64,000 nucleotides of DNA from Polaribacter haliotis (GCF_014784055.1 NZ_CP061813.1:2242001-2306000), one strand, 5' to 3'; positions 19,001-27,937 are shown, counted from the stretch's first letter. The notes: generated by a model not told the origin, from the sequence alone. Numbers and translations are program-made.

Positions 19001-22000
19001 AAGTTAAATTTGGATTACTAGTTATGTATGCATAAAATGGGCTTCCTCCTAACTTTATTCCTGTAATTAAATTTGTACCTAATGATAAGGAAGTTAATGA
19101 AGTTAAATTACTAAAATCTAAATCACCTTCAATTTTATTATTGGAAGCATTTAAAGTTTTTAAAGTAGTAAGATTATTAAGCGCACTTGGTAGACTCGTT
19201 AAATGATAAACATAAGGTGAACCTGACGTATATTGAGATTGTATATCTAAATCTTCTAATGAACTTAAATTACCAATCTCTTCTGGTAAACTCTCTAATT
19301 TATTAGAACTTAAGCTTGCTATTTTTAATTTTGATAAATTACCAATAGTACTTGGTAAACCAGTTAATAAATTACTCGTAATACTTAACTCTTCTAAATT
19401 TGATAAACTACCAATAGTGCTTGGTAAACTTGTTAAACCATTACTATCTAAATTTAGTAACTTTAAATTTGTAATATTTCCTATCTCATTTGGTAAAACC
19501 ATTAATGTTTGGTCTCCTTCATAACAATTACCTGTACATTGACTATCTATTATCAATCTTTCTAATTTTGCAAAATTACCAATCCCAGCAGGTAAACTTG
19601 TTAATTCGTTTGAAGATAAATTCAAGTAAGTTAAATTGGGTAAATCTCCTATTTCATCTGGTAATTCTGTTAATTTATTATTAATTAGATATAGAGTTTC
19701 CAGCTTAACCAACATACCTATTTCTTTTGGTAAACTTGTAATATTACAACTTCCATTCGGATAACGACCATCACCTAAATTTAGTGAAACCAATTCTGTT
19801 AAATCTTTTATTTCTGACGGTATTGCTCCTTCTACTCCATAAACTTCTAAATGAATGGAAGTAATATGCTTCTGACCATTTACTAAACCTGTAGTAATTC
19901 CTTGCCAAGAACCAACATTACTTAATCCTGAAGGATTAATATCCCAATTCGTACCAACCCAAGTCGTACCTTCATCACTAGTATTTGCTCCTCCTCCTGT
20001 AGATTTATAAAAAGCAATTAAAGCTTCTCTTTCTTTTTGTGGAACTCTGTAGCCTGTACAATTATCACTGATAGCAACTCCATTGTCTACTGATAATTGA
20101 TTAGAACTTTTCCAAGAACTTAATTCAGCTGTTGGTACTTCTACACAAGTTAAATTTGGATTACTAGTTATGTATGCATAAAATGGGCTTCCTCCTAACT
20201 TTATTCCTGTAATTAAATTTGTACCTAATGATAAGGAAGTTAATGAAGTTAAATTACTAAAATCTAAATCACCTTCAATTTTATTATTGGAAGCATTTAA
20301 AGTTTTTAAAGTAGTAAGATTATTAAGCGCACTTGGTAGACTCGTTAAATGATAAACATAAGGTGAACCTGACGTATATTGAGATTGTATATCTAAATCT
20401 TCTAATGAACTTAAATTACCAATCTCTTCTGGTAAACTCTCTAATTTATTAGAACTTAAGCTTGCTATTTTTAATTTTGATAAATTACCAATAGTACTTG
20501 GTAAACCCTTTAATGAATTACTCGTAATACTTAACTCTTCTAAATTTGTTAAACTACCAATAGTGCTTGGTAAACTTGTTAAACCATTACTATCTAAATT
20601 TAGTAACTTTAAATTTGTAATATTTCCTATCTCATTTGGTAAAACCATTAATGTTTGGTCTCCTTCATAACAATTACCTGTACATTGACTATCTATTATC
20701 AATCTTTCTAATTTTTCGAAATTACCAATCCCAGCAGGTAAACTTGTTAATTCGTTAGACGATAAATTTAGATAAGTTAAATTTGGTAAATCTCCTATTT
20801 CATCTGGTAATTCTGTTAATTTATTATTGTATAAGTGCAGACTTTCCAGCTTACCTAACAAACCAATCTCTTTTGGCAAGCTTGTTATGCTACAACTTCT
20901 AGTTGGATAATTAGCATCACCTAAATTTAAAACAACTAGTTCTGTTAAATCTTTTATTTCTGACGGTATTGCTCCTTCTACTCCATAAACTTCTAAATGA
21001 ATGGAAGTAATATGCTTCTGACCATTTACTAAACCTGTAGTAATTCCTTGCCAAGAACCAACATTACTTAATCCTGAAGGATTAATATCCCAATTCGTAC
21101 CAACCCAAGTCGTACCTTCATCACTCGTATTTGCTCCTCCTCCTGTAGATTTATAAAAAGCAATTAAAGCTTCTCTTTCTTTTTGTGGAACTCTGTAGCC
21201 TGTACAATTATCACTAATAGCAACTCCATTGTCTACTGATAATTGATTAGAACTTTTCCAAGAACTTAATTCAGCTGTTGGTACTTCTACACAAGTTAAA
21301 TTTGGATTACTAGTTATGTATGCATAAAATGGGCTTCCTCCTAACTTTATTCCTGTAATTAAATTTGTACCTAATGATAAGGAAGTTAATGAAGTTAAAT
21401 TACTAAAATCTAAATCACCTTCAATTTTATTATTGGAAGCATTTAAAGTTTTTAAAGTAGTAAGATTATTAAGCGCACTTGGTAGACTCGTTAAATGATA
21501 AACATAAGGTGAACCTGACGTATATTGAGATTGTATATCTAAATCTTCTAATGAACTTAAATTACCAATCTCTTCTGGTAAACTCTCTAATTTATTAGAA
21601 CTTAAGCTTGCTATTTTTAATTTTAATAAATTACCAATAGTACTTGGTAAACCAGTTAATAAATTACTCGTAATACTTAACTCTTCTAAATTTGATAAAC
21701 TACCAATCGTGGTTGGTAAACTCGTTAATCTATTACTATTTAAATTTAATGATGTTAACTTATTAATATTCCCAATATTAGCAGGCAACTTCGTCAATTT
21801 ATTATTTTGTAAAGTCAACTCCTCCAACAAAACCAAATCAGACATATCCTCTGGTAAATCTGTATTAAAATTAGCATTCTCTTCTCCTAATCTATTGTTA
21901 TGTAATCGTAAGAATTTCAACTTTGTAAAACCACCTAAACCAGAAACTACTTGTAATTCATTATCATTTAAAAATAACGTTTCTAATTGGGTAAGATTTG

Positions 22001-23447
22001 CAAAAGCGGCAGGTGTATTTGATAATTCACAATTTGCAAAATCTAAAAATTGTAGTTTGGTTAGTTGCCCAAATTCTGAAGGAATACTTGCAATATTATT
22101 TGGTGCTGCTACTAATCTTCTCAACTCCACTAAACCACCAATTTGCGGTGGTAATAAAGATATTTTTGTGTTGGCAAATTCTAAAATTTCTAACTTTTTT
22201 AAATTTCCAATTGTTGTTGGTATTAAATCTATTTGTGTATTGCTAAAATACAATTGTTCTAAATCTGTAAAACTACCTAAACCAGATGCTATTGAAGGAA
22301 TTTGATTATTACTAATATTTAGAATCTTTAAATTTACTAAATCGTAAAAATTAGCTGGAATTGCAGTAATTGAGTTATTATTCAAATACAAATCTTCTAA
22401 TTTGCTCGCGTTTTTTAATTCTGTTGCAATGGTATTAATTCCAGAATTTGGTATGTGTAAATGTTTTAACTCTGTAAAAACACCAATTTCTACTGGCATT
22501 GGTCCATTAATTCCTGAACCTGTAGTATGAATTTCAGTAATTCTGGTTTCTCCATTAAGGACTTCAACATTTAACCATTCTGTATCATTTACTCCAGATT
22601 TTATTGTGTTTGCGTACGTGTATGTTTTATTTTCATATAGTTTTTTTAACGCTTCTCTTTCTAAAGTGTTTGGAGTTGCTGTTTTGTCTGCTTGGTCATA
22701 AGCAACTATTTTTAAACCTAAATCGAAATAATCTGAACCTAAATTTGTAAAACTTGCCACATTTGGTATTTCTATAAATGCTAGATTTGGCGTATTTTGA
22801 ACTCGTAATCTTCCATTTTGGGTAATATTTTGACCTGAAACAGTATTAGAAGATAATTTTAAAAAACTAATATTGGTATCATAAATTTGAACAGTAGTGA
22901 TAGCATTAAACTGACTAAAATCTAAACTACCAGAAAATGGGTTCTTTGCAATCCAAACAGAATTAATATTGCTAGGAAAAAGATCTTGACTTATTTCTCC
23001 AGTTAACTTATTATCAATTAAATTTATAATTCTGAGACTACTTAATTGCGATAAATCTGGAAAATTACCAAAAAGGTTGTTTTCTCTTAAACCTATATAA
23101 TTAATATTATCAGGAAAATTACTGACTGCTATTTCATCACTTATAGAATTGTTTGATAATTCTAACCTTCTTAAATTTGTTAAATTATATAAATTGCTTA
23201 TGTTTCCAGACAGATTATTCTCAAATAATCTAATCTCTATTATAGTATTATTTTGTACAGTTACTCCAAACCAAGTAGAAACATCAGAAGTTGAGTTTAT
23301 ATCTGTATCCCAATTGGTATTATTTGTCCAATTGTCGCCATCTGTAGCATTGTAAAAATCTATTAAAGCTTGCCTTTCTGATTGAGAAATTTGTGCGGTT
23401 ATTGCAAAAGAAAAAAACGTAAATAATAATAGTAGTTTTGTTTTCAT
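16092..23447 (-). CDS. Giant secreted multi-block leucine-rich-repeat protein with Ig-like and T9SS sorting domains
   Basis: This encodes 2451 aa. The signal peptide is MKTKLLLLFTFFSFAITAQ. There are seven LRR blocks, each opening with a cap like the plant LRRNT_2 domain (ERxALxxxYNxTxGxxW, then W.GVT) at about residues 22, 261, 754, 1136, 1518, 1861 and 2099. The LRRs are of the 23-residue type LTSLPxxIGxLxxLxxLxLxxN. Blocks 3-5 are near-identical copies of a 382-residue unit. Residues about 2276-2357 form an Ig-like domain (TYQWYKNWSPITDATNSTY ... AAFYYCVVSN). The last about 72 residues are a T9SS sorting domain (LYPNPVNDLLQIKNS). It is predicted to be a very long surface protein for binding or adhesion. 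Confidence 0.88.
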   Translation of the reverse strand: MKTKLLLLFTFFSFAITAQISQSERQALIDFYNATDGDNWTNNTNWDTDINSTSDVSTWFGVTVQNNTIIEIRLFENNLSGNISNLYNLTNLRRLELSNNSISDEIAVSNFPDNINYIGLRENNLFGNFPDLSQLSSLRIINLIDNKLTGEISQDLFPSNINSVWIAKNPFSGSLDFSQFNAITTVQIYDTNISFLKLSSNTVSGQNITQNGRLRVQNTPNLAFIEIPNVASFTNLGSDYFDLGLKIVAYDQADKTATPNTLEREALKKLYENKTYTYANTIKSGVNDTEWLNVEVLNGETRITEIHTTGSGINGPMPVEIGVFTELKHLHIPNSGINTIATELKNASKLEDLYLNNNSITAIPANFYDLVNLKILNISNNQIPSIASGLGSFTDLEQLYFSNTQIDLIPTTIGNLKKLEILEFANTKISLLPPQIGGLVELRRLVAAPNNIASIPSEFGQLTKLQFLDFANCELSNTPAAFANLTQLETLFLNDNELQVVSGLGGFTKLKFLRLHNNRLGEENANFNTDLPEDMSDLVLLEELTLQNNKLTKLPANIGNINKLTSLNLNSNRLTSLPTTIGSLSNLEELSITSNLLTGLPSTIGNLLKLKIASLSSNKLESLPEEIGNLSSLEDLDIQSQYTSGSPYVYHLTSLPSALNNLTTLKTLNASNNKIEGDLDFSNLTSLTSLSLGTNLITGIKLGGSPFYAYITSNPNLTCVEVPTAELSSWKSSNQLSVDNGVAISDNCTGYRVPQKEREALIAFYKSTGGGANTSDEGTTWVGTNWDINPSGLSNVGSWQGITTGLVNGQKHITSIHLEVYGVEGAIPSEIKDLTELVVLNLGDANYPTRSCSITSLPKEIGLLGKLESLHLYNNKLTELPDEIGDLPNLTYLNLSSNELTSLPAGIGNFEKLERLIIDSQCTGNCYEGDQTLMVLPNEIGNITNLKLLNLDSNGLTSLPSTIGSLTNLEELSITSNSLKGLPSTIGNLSKLKIASLSSNKLESLPEEIGNLSSLEDLDIQSQYTSGSPYVYHLTSLPSALNNLTTLKTLNASNNKIEGDLDFSNLTSLTSLSLGTNLITGIKLGGSPFYAYITSNPNLTCVEVPTAELSSWKSSNQLSVDNGVAISDNCTGYRVPQKEREALIAFYKSTGGGANTSDEGTTWVGTNWDINPSGLSNVGSWQGITTGLVNGQKHITSIHLEVYGVEGAIPSEIKDLTELVSLNLGDGRYPNGSCNITSLPKEIGMLVKLETLYLINNKLTELPDEIGDLPNLTYLNLSSNELTSLPAGIGNFAKLERLIIDSQCTGNCYEGDQTLMVLPNEIGNITNLKLLNLDSNGLTSLPSTIGSLSNLEELSITSNLLTGLPSTIGNLSKLKIASLSSNKLESLPEEIGNLSSLEDLDIQSQYTSGSPYVYHLTSLPSALNNLTTLKTLNASNNKIEGDLDFSNLTSLTSLSLGTNLITGIKLGGSPFYAYITSNPNLTCVEVPTAELSSWKSSNQLSVDNGVAISDNCTGYRVPQKEREALIAFYKSTGGGANTSDEGTTWVGTNWDINPSGLSNVGSWQGITTGLVNGQKHITSIHLEVYGVEGAIPSEIKDLTELVVLNLGDANYPTRSCSITSLPKEIGLLGKLESLHLYNNKLTELPDEIGDLPNLTYLNLSSNELTSLPVGIGNFAKLERLIIDSQCTGNCYEGDQTLMVLPNEIGNITNLKLLNLDSNGLTSLPSTIGSLTNLEELSVTSNSLKGLPSTIGNLLNLKELRLNNNLIKGDLNLENLKILTSLYLNYNGIKKLKLGVSPTIFGGNSVSNFSAKRNALGCIEVPTDELVAWQLSEANEKNNKIDNGVVYSNNCSAVTNNSIPDLERDALIAIYNNTKGMDWRNDLSASYNGVTWLNDTTQKRNVGAWYGVTTAIINGQKHVTKVELNSNQLDGTIPSVIKNLTQLKELEINSNAISEIPAEIGELGNLEQLTFTSQLKDSEYILKTIPTEINNLTSLKRLELGSNQLEGNLDFSNLVNLTSLIVSSNQITGLKIGVLPNVFDRSYDSENQFRNDFSFYNQYLNCIAVPQNTISDWEATTHATNYPSIVWGQDCSAYNNIPENEMQALVDMYNNLDGANWRNNTNWNGNLAKALINNPYNATKWQGVTTKIVDGGKHITNISLSSNQLKGELPTSIGNLTKLTNLQISSNEISGALPATFGNLTSLETLYLNSNKITSLPREMSNMLALKTVYLQNNEIEGNLPDFTNATNLTSLYVNSNKFQFGDFEDEFTNYQNLQTFSYSTQAKVGVEEAIDFGDGFDKTLEAVVSGTNNTYQWYKNWSPITDATNSTYEIKDATSSDAAFYYCVVSNTVITGLTIETERITLNYDATLNTEDVSFSDKIKLYPNPVNDLLQIKNSDNLKISTIMIFNVLGKKVKVIRNPENAIDVSDLSKGIYFLNINSENGKIVKRIVKK
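16106..16305 (-). repeat. Sorting-domain cassette, copy 2
   Basis: This is the near-identical partner of 12401-12600 at the 3' end of the neighbouring LRR gene, 3705 bases away in the same orientation. Confidence 0.85.
18190..21710 (-). repeat. In-frame 1146-bp tandem repeat inside the giant LRR gene (about 3.07 copies)
   Basis: Equivalent positions recur at 18190, 19336, 20482 and 21628, exactly 1146 bases (382 codons) apart. Similarity ends near 21710. Variant sites alternate: the SNSLKGLPS version occurs at 18190 and 20482, and the SNLLTGLPS version at 19336 and 21628. GDANYPTRSCS and LHLYNNKL occur in the first and third copies, while GDGRYPNGSCN and LYLINNKL occur in the middle copy. 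The array is therefore best read as A-B-A-b, i.e. a 2292-bp dimer that has been amplified. Confidence 0.92.
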
Positions 23448-23499
23448 GAGAATAGTTTTTAAGTAATCTTCAAATATAGATTACAAACTAACATGAATA

Positions 23500-23517
23500 A
23501 ATACCTACTTATAGGTA
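23500..23517. promoter_or_regulatory. Shared upstream motif of the LRR genes, copy 2, within an inverted repeat
   Basis: The inverted repeat TACCTA-CTTA-TAGGTA (23502-23517) contains the GTAGGTATT core shared with the region upstream of the other LRR gene. It lies 53-70 bases before the start codon of the 2451-aa gene, a plausible operator position. Confidence 0.35.
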
Positions 23518-23632
23518 AATTTGCACTCTTAAAAAATTGAAATATCTTTCATTTTTTAACTAATATTTTACTGCAAAAAAAAGTATCTTTACTCTTTTAA
23601 TAGACTTTTTCCGAATACAATATATTTAATAA

Positions 23633-25069
23633 ATGATGATGAAAAGCAACGTAGCAGAAATTTTAAAATCAGGTACAGTATTACAAGAAATAGCCTTAAA
23701 AGGTTGGGTAAGAACTTTTAGAAGTAATCGTTTTATTGCTTTAAATGACGGTTCTACAATAAACAATATTCAATGTGTTATCGATTTTGAAAACACTTCT
23801 GAAGAAACACTAAAAAGAATTACAACTGGAGCAGCAATTTCAATAAAAGGAACTTTGGCAGAAAGTCAAGGAAAAGGACAATCTGTAGAAGTTCAGGTTT
23901 CAGAAATTGAAATTTTGGGAGATTCTAATCCAGATGAATATCCAATTCAACCTAAAAAACATAGCTTCGAGTTTTTAAGAGAAAACGCACATTTACGTGT
24001 TCGAACAAATACATTTAGTGCAGTAATGAGAGTGCGTTCTAAACTTTCTTTTGCTGTGCATAAATACTTTCAGGATAATGGATTTAACTATGTAAACACA
24101 CCAATTGTTACAGGTTCAGATGCTGAAGGTGCAGGAGAAATGTTTCGTGTAACTTCCTTCGAAGACAATAAAGCACCAGTTACAGAAGATGGAAAAATAG
24201 ATTATTCTAAAGATTTCTTCGGAAAAGAAACCAATTTAACGGTTTCTGGTCAATTAGAAGCAGAAACCTATGCAATGGCATTGGGAAAAGTATATACCTT
24301 TGGTCCAACTTTTAGAGCAGAAAACTCAAATACAACACGTCATTTAGCAGAATTTTGGATGATTGAACCTGAGGTTGCGTTTATGGATTTAGATGGCAAT
24401 ATGGATTTGGCAGAAGATTTTATAAAATCGGTTTTAGGCTATGTTTTAGAAAACTGTAAGGATGATTTGGCCTTTTTAGACCAACGTTTAACACAAGAAG
24501 AAAGTAAATTACCACAAGCACAAAGAGGTGAAATGAGTTTGTTAGAAAAACTTAAATTTGTCGCAGATAATAATTTTAAAAGAGTTTCTTACACAGAAGC
24601 AATCGATATTTTAAGAAATTCAAAACCAAATAAAAAGAAGAAATTCCAATATCCTATTGACAAATGGGGTGCTGATTTACAATCTGAACACGAACGTTTT
24701 TTAGTTGAAAAACATTTTAAATGTCCAGTTATTTTATTTGATTATCCTGCAGATATTAAAGCATTTTACATGCGTTTAAACGAAGATGGAAAAACGGTAA
24801 GAGCCATGGATGTGTTATTTCCTGGTATTGGAGAAATGGTTGGTGGTGCTCAACGTGAAGAACGTTATGACGTTTTAGTTGAAAAAATGAAAGCCATGAA
24901 TATCGACGAGAAAGAACTTTGGTGGTATTTAGACTTACGTAAATTTGGTACAGCAGTACATTCTGGTTTTGGTTTAGGTTTCGAAAGATTGGTTCAGTTT
25001 ACAACAGGAATGGGAAATATTAGAGACGTAATTCCTTTTCCAAGAACACCACAAAATGCTGAATTTTAA
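23633..25069 (+). CDS. asnS: Asparaginyl-tRNA synthetase
   Basis: This encodes 478 aa and opens with three consecutive ATG codons (23633, 23636, 23639), any of which could start. The N-terminal OB-fold anticodon-binding domain spans about residues 10-110 (LKGWVRTFRSNRFIALNDGS). The class II catalytic core has motif 2 around FGPTFRAENSNTTRHLAEFWMIEPE and motif 3 near GFGLGFERLVQF. AsnRS is distinguished from AspRS by the FGPTFRAENSNT signature and the lack of the AspRS insertion domain. It charges tRNA-Asn. The next gene, rpoN, follows after 24 bases. Confidence 0.96.
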   Translation: MMMKSNVAEILKSGTVLQEIALKGWVRTFRSNRFIALNDGSTINNIQCVIDFENTSEETLKRITTGAAISIKGTLAESQGKGQSVEVQVSEIEILGDSNPDEYPIQPKKHSFEFLRENAHLRVRTNTFSAVMRVRSKLSFAVHKYFQDNGFNYVNTPIVTGSDAEGAGEMFRVTSFEDNKAPVTEDGKIDYSKDFFGKETNLTVSGQLEAETYAMALGKVYTFGPTFRAENSNTTRHLAEFWMIEPEVAFMDLDGNMDLAEDFIKSVLGYVLENCKDDLAFLDQRLTQEESKLPQAQRGEMSLLEKLKFVADNNFKRVSYTEAIDILRNSKPNKKKKFQYPIDKWGADLQSEHERFLVEKHFKCPVILFDYPADIKAFYMRLNEDGKTVRAMDVLFPGIGEMVGGAQREERYDVLVEKMKAMNIDEKELWWYLDLRKFGTAVHSGFGLGFERLVQFTTGMGNIRDVIPFPRTPQNAEF

Positions 25070-25093
25070 AAAGAATTCTCTATCTTTAAATCT

Positions 25094-26554
25094 ATGTTAA
25101 AACAAAGTTTAAATTATAAACTCTTACAGAAATTATCTCCTCAACAAATTCAGTTGATGAAGCTAATTCAACTACCTACACAAGCATTTGAGGAACGTTT
25201 AAAACAAGAGATTGAAGAAAATCCTGCTTTAGATACAGGAAAAGACGAATCAGATTCTATAGACGACGATTTATCTAATGAGTTTGATGATGACTCTGGA
25301 AACGAAAAAATTGAAGCAGAAGATATAAATATTGATGAGTATTTAAGTGATGACGAAATTCCAAATTACAAAACTCAAGCAAATAATTATTCTGCAGATG
25401 ATGAAGAAAAAAACGTCCCTTATGCTGCAGGCACTAGTTTTCATCAATCTTTAAAAAACCAATTAAATACATTTCGTTTAGACGAAGAAGAAAAAGCAAT
25501 TGCCGAATTTTTAGTAGGTAGTATAGACGATAGTGGTTACATTCGAAGAGAAATTATAGATCTTGTAGACGATTTAGCATTTACAGCAAACATTTTTACA
25601 ACAGAAGAAAAAGTTATTTCCGTTCTTAAAAAAGCTGTACATACTTTAGATCCAATTGGGGTTGGTGCTCGCGATTTAAAAGAATGTTTAATCATTCAGT
25701 TAAAAGCAAAAGAGCCTAATAAAAATAGAAGTTTAGCGATTGAAATTTTAGATACTGCTTTCGATCATTTTGTAAAGAAACACTATAAAAAATTACAAGA
25801 GAAGTTCAATATTTCCGAAGAAGAACTCAAAGAAATAAATACAGAAATTTCAAAACTAAATCCAAAACCTGGTAGTTCTTATGCTGGGAATAATAAAATT
25901 GCAGAGCAAATTGTACCGGATTTTTCTATTAAAATTATTGATGGAGAATTAGATTTAGTTTTAAATTCTAGAAATGCTCCAGAATTACATGTTTCAAGAG
26001 AATATAATAACATGTTAAAAGGGTATCAAGAATCGAATATAAAAACGAAATCACAGAAAGATGCAGTTTTCTTTATTAAACAGAAGTTAGATGCTGCAAA
26101 GTGGTTTATAGATGCCATAAAACAGCGTCAGCAAACACTTTTGATAACCATGAATACTATTATGCATTATCAATACGATTATTTTTTAACAGGTGATGAG
26201 CGAAAGCTAAAGCCAATGATTTTAAAAGATATTGCAGATAAAATTAATATGGATGTTTCTACGGTTTCTAGAGTTGCAAATAGCAAATATGTTTCTACAC
26301 CTTATGGAACAAAGTTAATTAAGGTTTTCTTCTCTGAATCTATGAAAAACGATCAAGGTGAAGATGTTTCTACAAGACAAATTAAGAAAATTTTAGAAAC
26401 AGTTATAACAGAAGAAAACAAGAAAAAACCACTTACAGACGAGAAATTAGCGGCTATTTTAAAAGAAAAAGGTTACCCAATTGCAAGAAGAACTGTTGCA
26501 AAATATAGAGAACAATTAGATTTACCAGTTGCTCGTTTGCGTAAAGAAATTTAG
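25094..26554 (+). CDS. rpoN: RNA polymerase sigma-54 factor
   Basis: This encodes 486 aa. Region I at the N-terminus is LSPQQIQLMKLIQLPTQAFE, the part that contacts activator ATPases. An acidic region II covers residues about 50-120. The core-binding and DNA-binding regions follow. The C-terminus carries the RpoN box (ARRTVAKYREQLDLP). Sigma-54 directs transcription from -24/-12 promoters with AAA+ activators. None of those activators is visible in this window. The TAG stop overlaps the GTG start of the next gene by one base. Confidence 0.96.
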   Translation: MLKQSLNYKLLQKLSPQQIQLMKLIQLPTQAFEERLKQEIEENPALDTGKDESDSIDDDLSNEFDDDSGNEKIEAEDINIDEYLSDDEIPNYKTQANNYSADDEEKNVPYAAGTSFHQSLKNQLNTFRLDEEEKAIAEFLVGSIDDSGYIRREIIDLVDDLAFTANIFTTEEKVISVLKKAVHTLDPIGVGARDLKECLIIQLKAKEPNKNRSLAIEILDTAFDHFVKKHYKKLQEKFNISEEELKEINTEISKLNPKPGSSYAGNNKIAEQIVPDFSIKIIDGELDLVLNSRNAPELHVSREYNNMLKGYQESNIKTKSQKDAVFFIKQKLDAAKWFIDAIKQRQQTLLITMNTIMHYQYDYFLTGDERKLKPMILKDIADKINMDVSTVSRVANSKYVSTPYGTKLIKVFFSESMKNDQGEDVSTRQIKKILETVITEENKKKPLTDEKLAAILKEKGYPIARRTVAKYREQLDLPVARLRKEI

Positions 26555-27153
26555 TGAAATTTTATAAAACCATATCTGTAATTTTACATCCTATTGTGGT
26601 TCCTACAATTGGTGTTATTCTCTATTTTTTATTGATTCATAGTTATTTAAATAGCAATCAAAAACTAGTTTTATTAAGTTTAATTTTTGTAACCACCTAT
26701 TTAATTCCACTATTGATTTTAATTTTGTTTAAAAAAATTAAATTGATAAAAACGTTTAATGTACATAGCATTAAAGAACGAAAAATTCCTGTTGCAATGA
26801 TGATTGTGCTTTTCTATTTATTAGGAAACACACTTTTTAGAACCTCTAATTTAGATGATTTAGGATTATTATTTTATGCAACTTGTGGAGCCTTAGTATT
26901 AGTTTACTTCTTATTTGTTTTCCAACTTAAAACAAGTCTTCATTTAATTTCTATGGGAATAACAACTGGCTTTTTTATGGTTTTAGGTGCAAAATATGGT
27001 CAACCTTTTCCTATTATAATAATTACAATAATAATTCTTGCTGGTATTGTTGCGAATGCTAGGTTGTATTTAAAAGCACACACACCTTTAGAAGTTTATT
27101 TAGGGTATTTTATAGGCTTCTTATCTCCTTTTGTTACTTATTATTTATTATAA
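26554..27153 (+). CDS. Polytopic membrane protein with PAP2-like C-terminal motif
   Basis: This encodes 199 aa with a GTG start overlapping the rpoN stop (TAGTG), so the start is fixed by translational coupling. Six or more hydrophobic helices are predicted. The C-terminus reads ARLYLKAHTPLEVYLGYFIG, which resembles the last PAP2-superfamily motif (RxYLxxHTxxEV). The first PAP2 motif (KxxxxxxRP) is not clear, though a KERKIP segment is present. It may be a degenerate lipid phosphatase or an inactive relative. It forms an operon with asnS and rpoN. The function is unproven. Confidence 0.6.
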   Translation: MKFYKTISVILHPIVVPTIGVILYFLLIHSYLNSNQKLVLLSLIFVTTYLIPLLILILFKKIKLIKTFNVHSIKERKIPVAMMIVLFYLLGNTLFRTSNLDDLGLLFYATCGALVLVYFLFVFQLKTSLHLISMGITTGFFMVLGAKYGQPFPIIIITIIILAGIVANARLYLKAHTPLEVYLGYFIGFLSPFVTYYLL

Positions 27154-27825
27154 GAAGTAGAAAATCAATCCGAACTTTAATATTTTAGTATTTACAGCTT
27201 CAGAATTTATTACAGCGTCTTTAAAAATTGGAGACAAACCGTAAAAAACATTCATATTAAACTCATCGTAACCAGCAGAAATGGTTAAACCATATTGTAG
27301 TTTATTGTAAGCAGTAACGTTATTATAATTAAATTGATTGTTGTTTGCATCTTCAAACTGGAAACTATTAGAAACATTATATAGAAATTTAATTCCAGTG
27401 TATACTCTCCAAAAACTATATTTATTAGCTGTAGAAGTTCGCCATCTTAGTTCTAAAGGAAACTCAATATTATGGGATTTATAAAAATTAGAGTTGATGG
27501 TATTATCACTAGAAAATGATGTTTTCCCATTAATTTCTTCAACTTTTAATTTGTGATTAAAAAAATCATATCCATAGCCTAAACCTGCTGCAAATGAAAT
27601 ATTCCCACTTTTATTTAAAATAAAATCTTTAATGAAACCAGTAGATAAAGAATAGGAAAAACTACTCTTAGAAATTAAACTAGGTTGGTCGTTTAGCTGG
27701 CTAAAGGAAATAGAAACATAAATTTGATCCTCTGCATATCTATCTCCTAATTGTAAAGAATCTTTCTGCGCGAGAAAATTGGATGTATAAAAAAGTAAAA
27801 AAACAACAAATAAGATATGTTTCAT
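27148..27825 (-). CDS. PorT-family outer-membrane beta-barrel protein
   Basis: This encodes 225 aa with a signal peptide (MKHILFVVFLLFYTSNFLAQ) and then alternating strands of a small outer-membrane barrel ending in LKFGLIFYFL. The segment SHNIEFPLELRWRTS with GIKFLYNVSNSF resembles the OMP_b-brl_2 family that includes PorT (SprT), a type IX secretion component. It is uncertain whether this is the true PorT or a paralogue. It overlaps the end of the convergent PAP2-like gene by 6 bases. A terminator separates it from the exb operon upstream. Its neighbourhood with ExbB/D hints at envelope energisation or secretion. Confidence 0.6.
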   Translation of the reverse strand: MKHILFVVFLLFYTSNFLAQKDSLQLGDRYAEDQIYVSISFSQLNDQPSLISKSSFSYSLSTGFIKDFILNKSGNISFAAGLGYGYDFFNHKLKVEEINGKTSFSSDNTINSNFYKSHNIEFPLELRWRTSTANKYSFWRVYTGIKFLYNVSNSFQFEDANNNQFNYNNVTAYNKLQYGLTISAGYDEFNMNVFYGLSPIFKDAVINSEAVNTKILKFGLIFYFL

Positions 27826-27883
27826 AATGTATTTAACGAAATATAAAGATACATTATTTCATTTTTTTATGATAAAATGAAGC

Positions 27884-27920
27884 AAAAAAAAAGGATAATT
27901 CGTAATGAATTATCCTTTTT
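27884..27920 (-). terminator. Terminator of the exbB/exbD operon
   Basis: On the minus strand AAAAAGGATAATTC, a 5-base loop and GAATTATCCTTTTT form a perfect hairpin followed by T residues, 18 bases past the last exbD stop. Confidence 0.9.
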
Positions 27921-27937
27921 GGTATTCTATATAAAAA

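Noticed and set aside
18190..21710. Repeat array as a CRISPR or other DNA-level element
   Set aside because: The period is 1146 bases, in frame, without spacers, and encodes intact LRR blocks, so it is coding amplification.
21709..22305. Open frame of about 198 codons antisense to the giant LRR gene
   Set aside because: It is a by-product of the repetitive LRR codon pattern; similar mirror frames occur at several places in both LRR genes.
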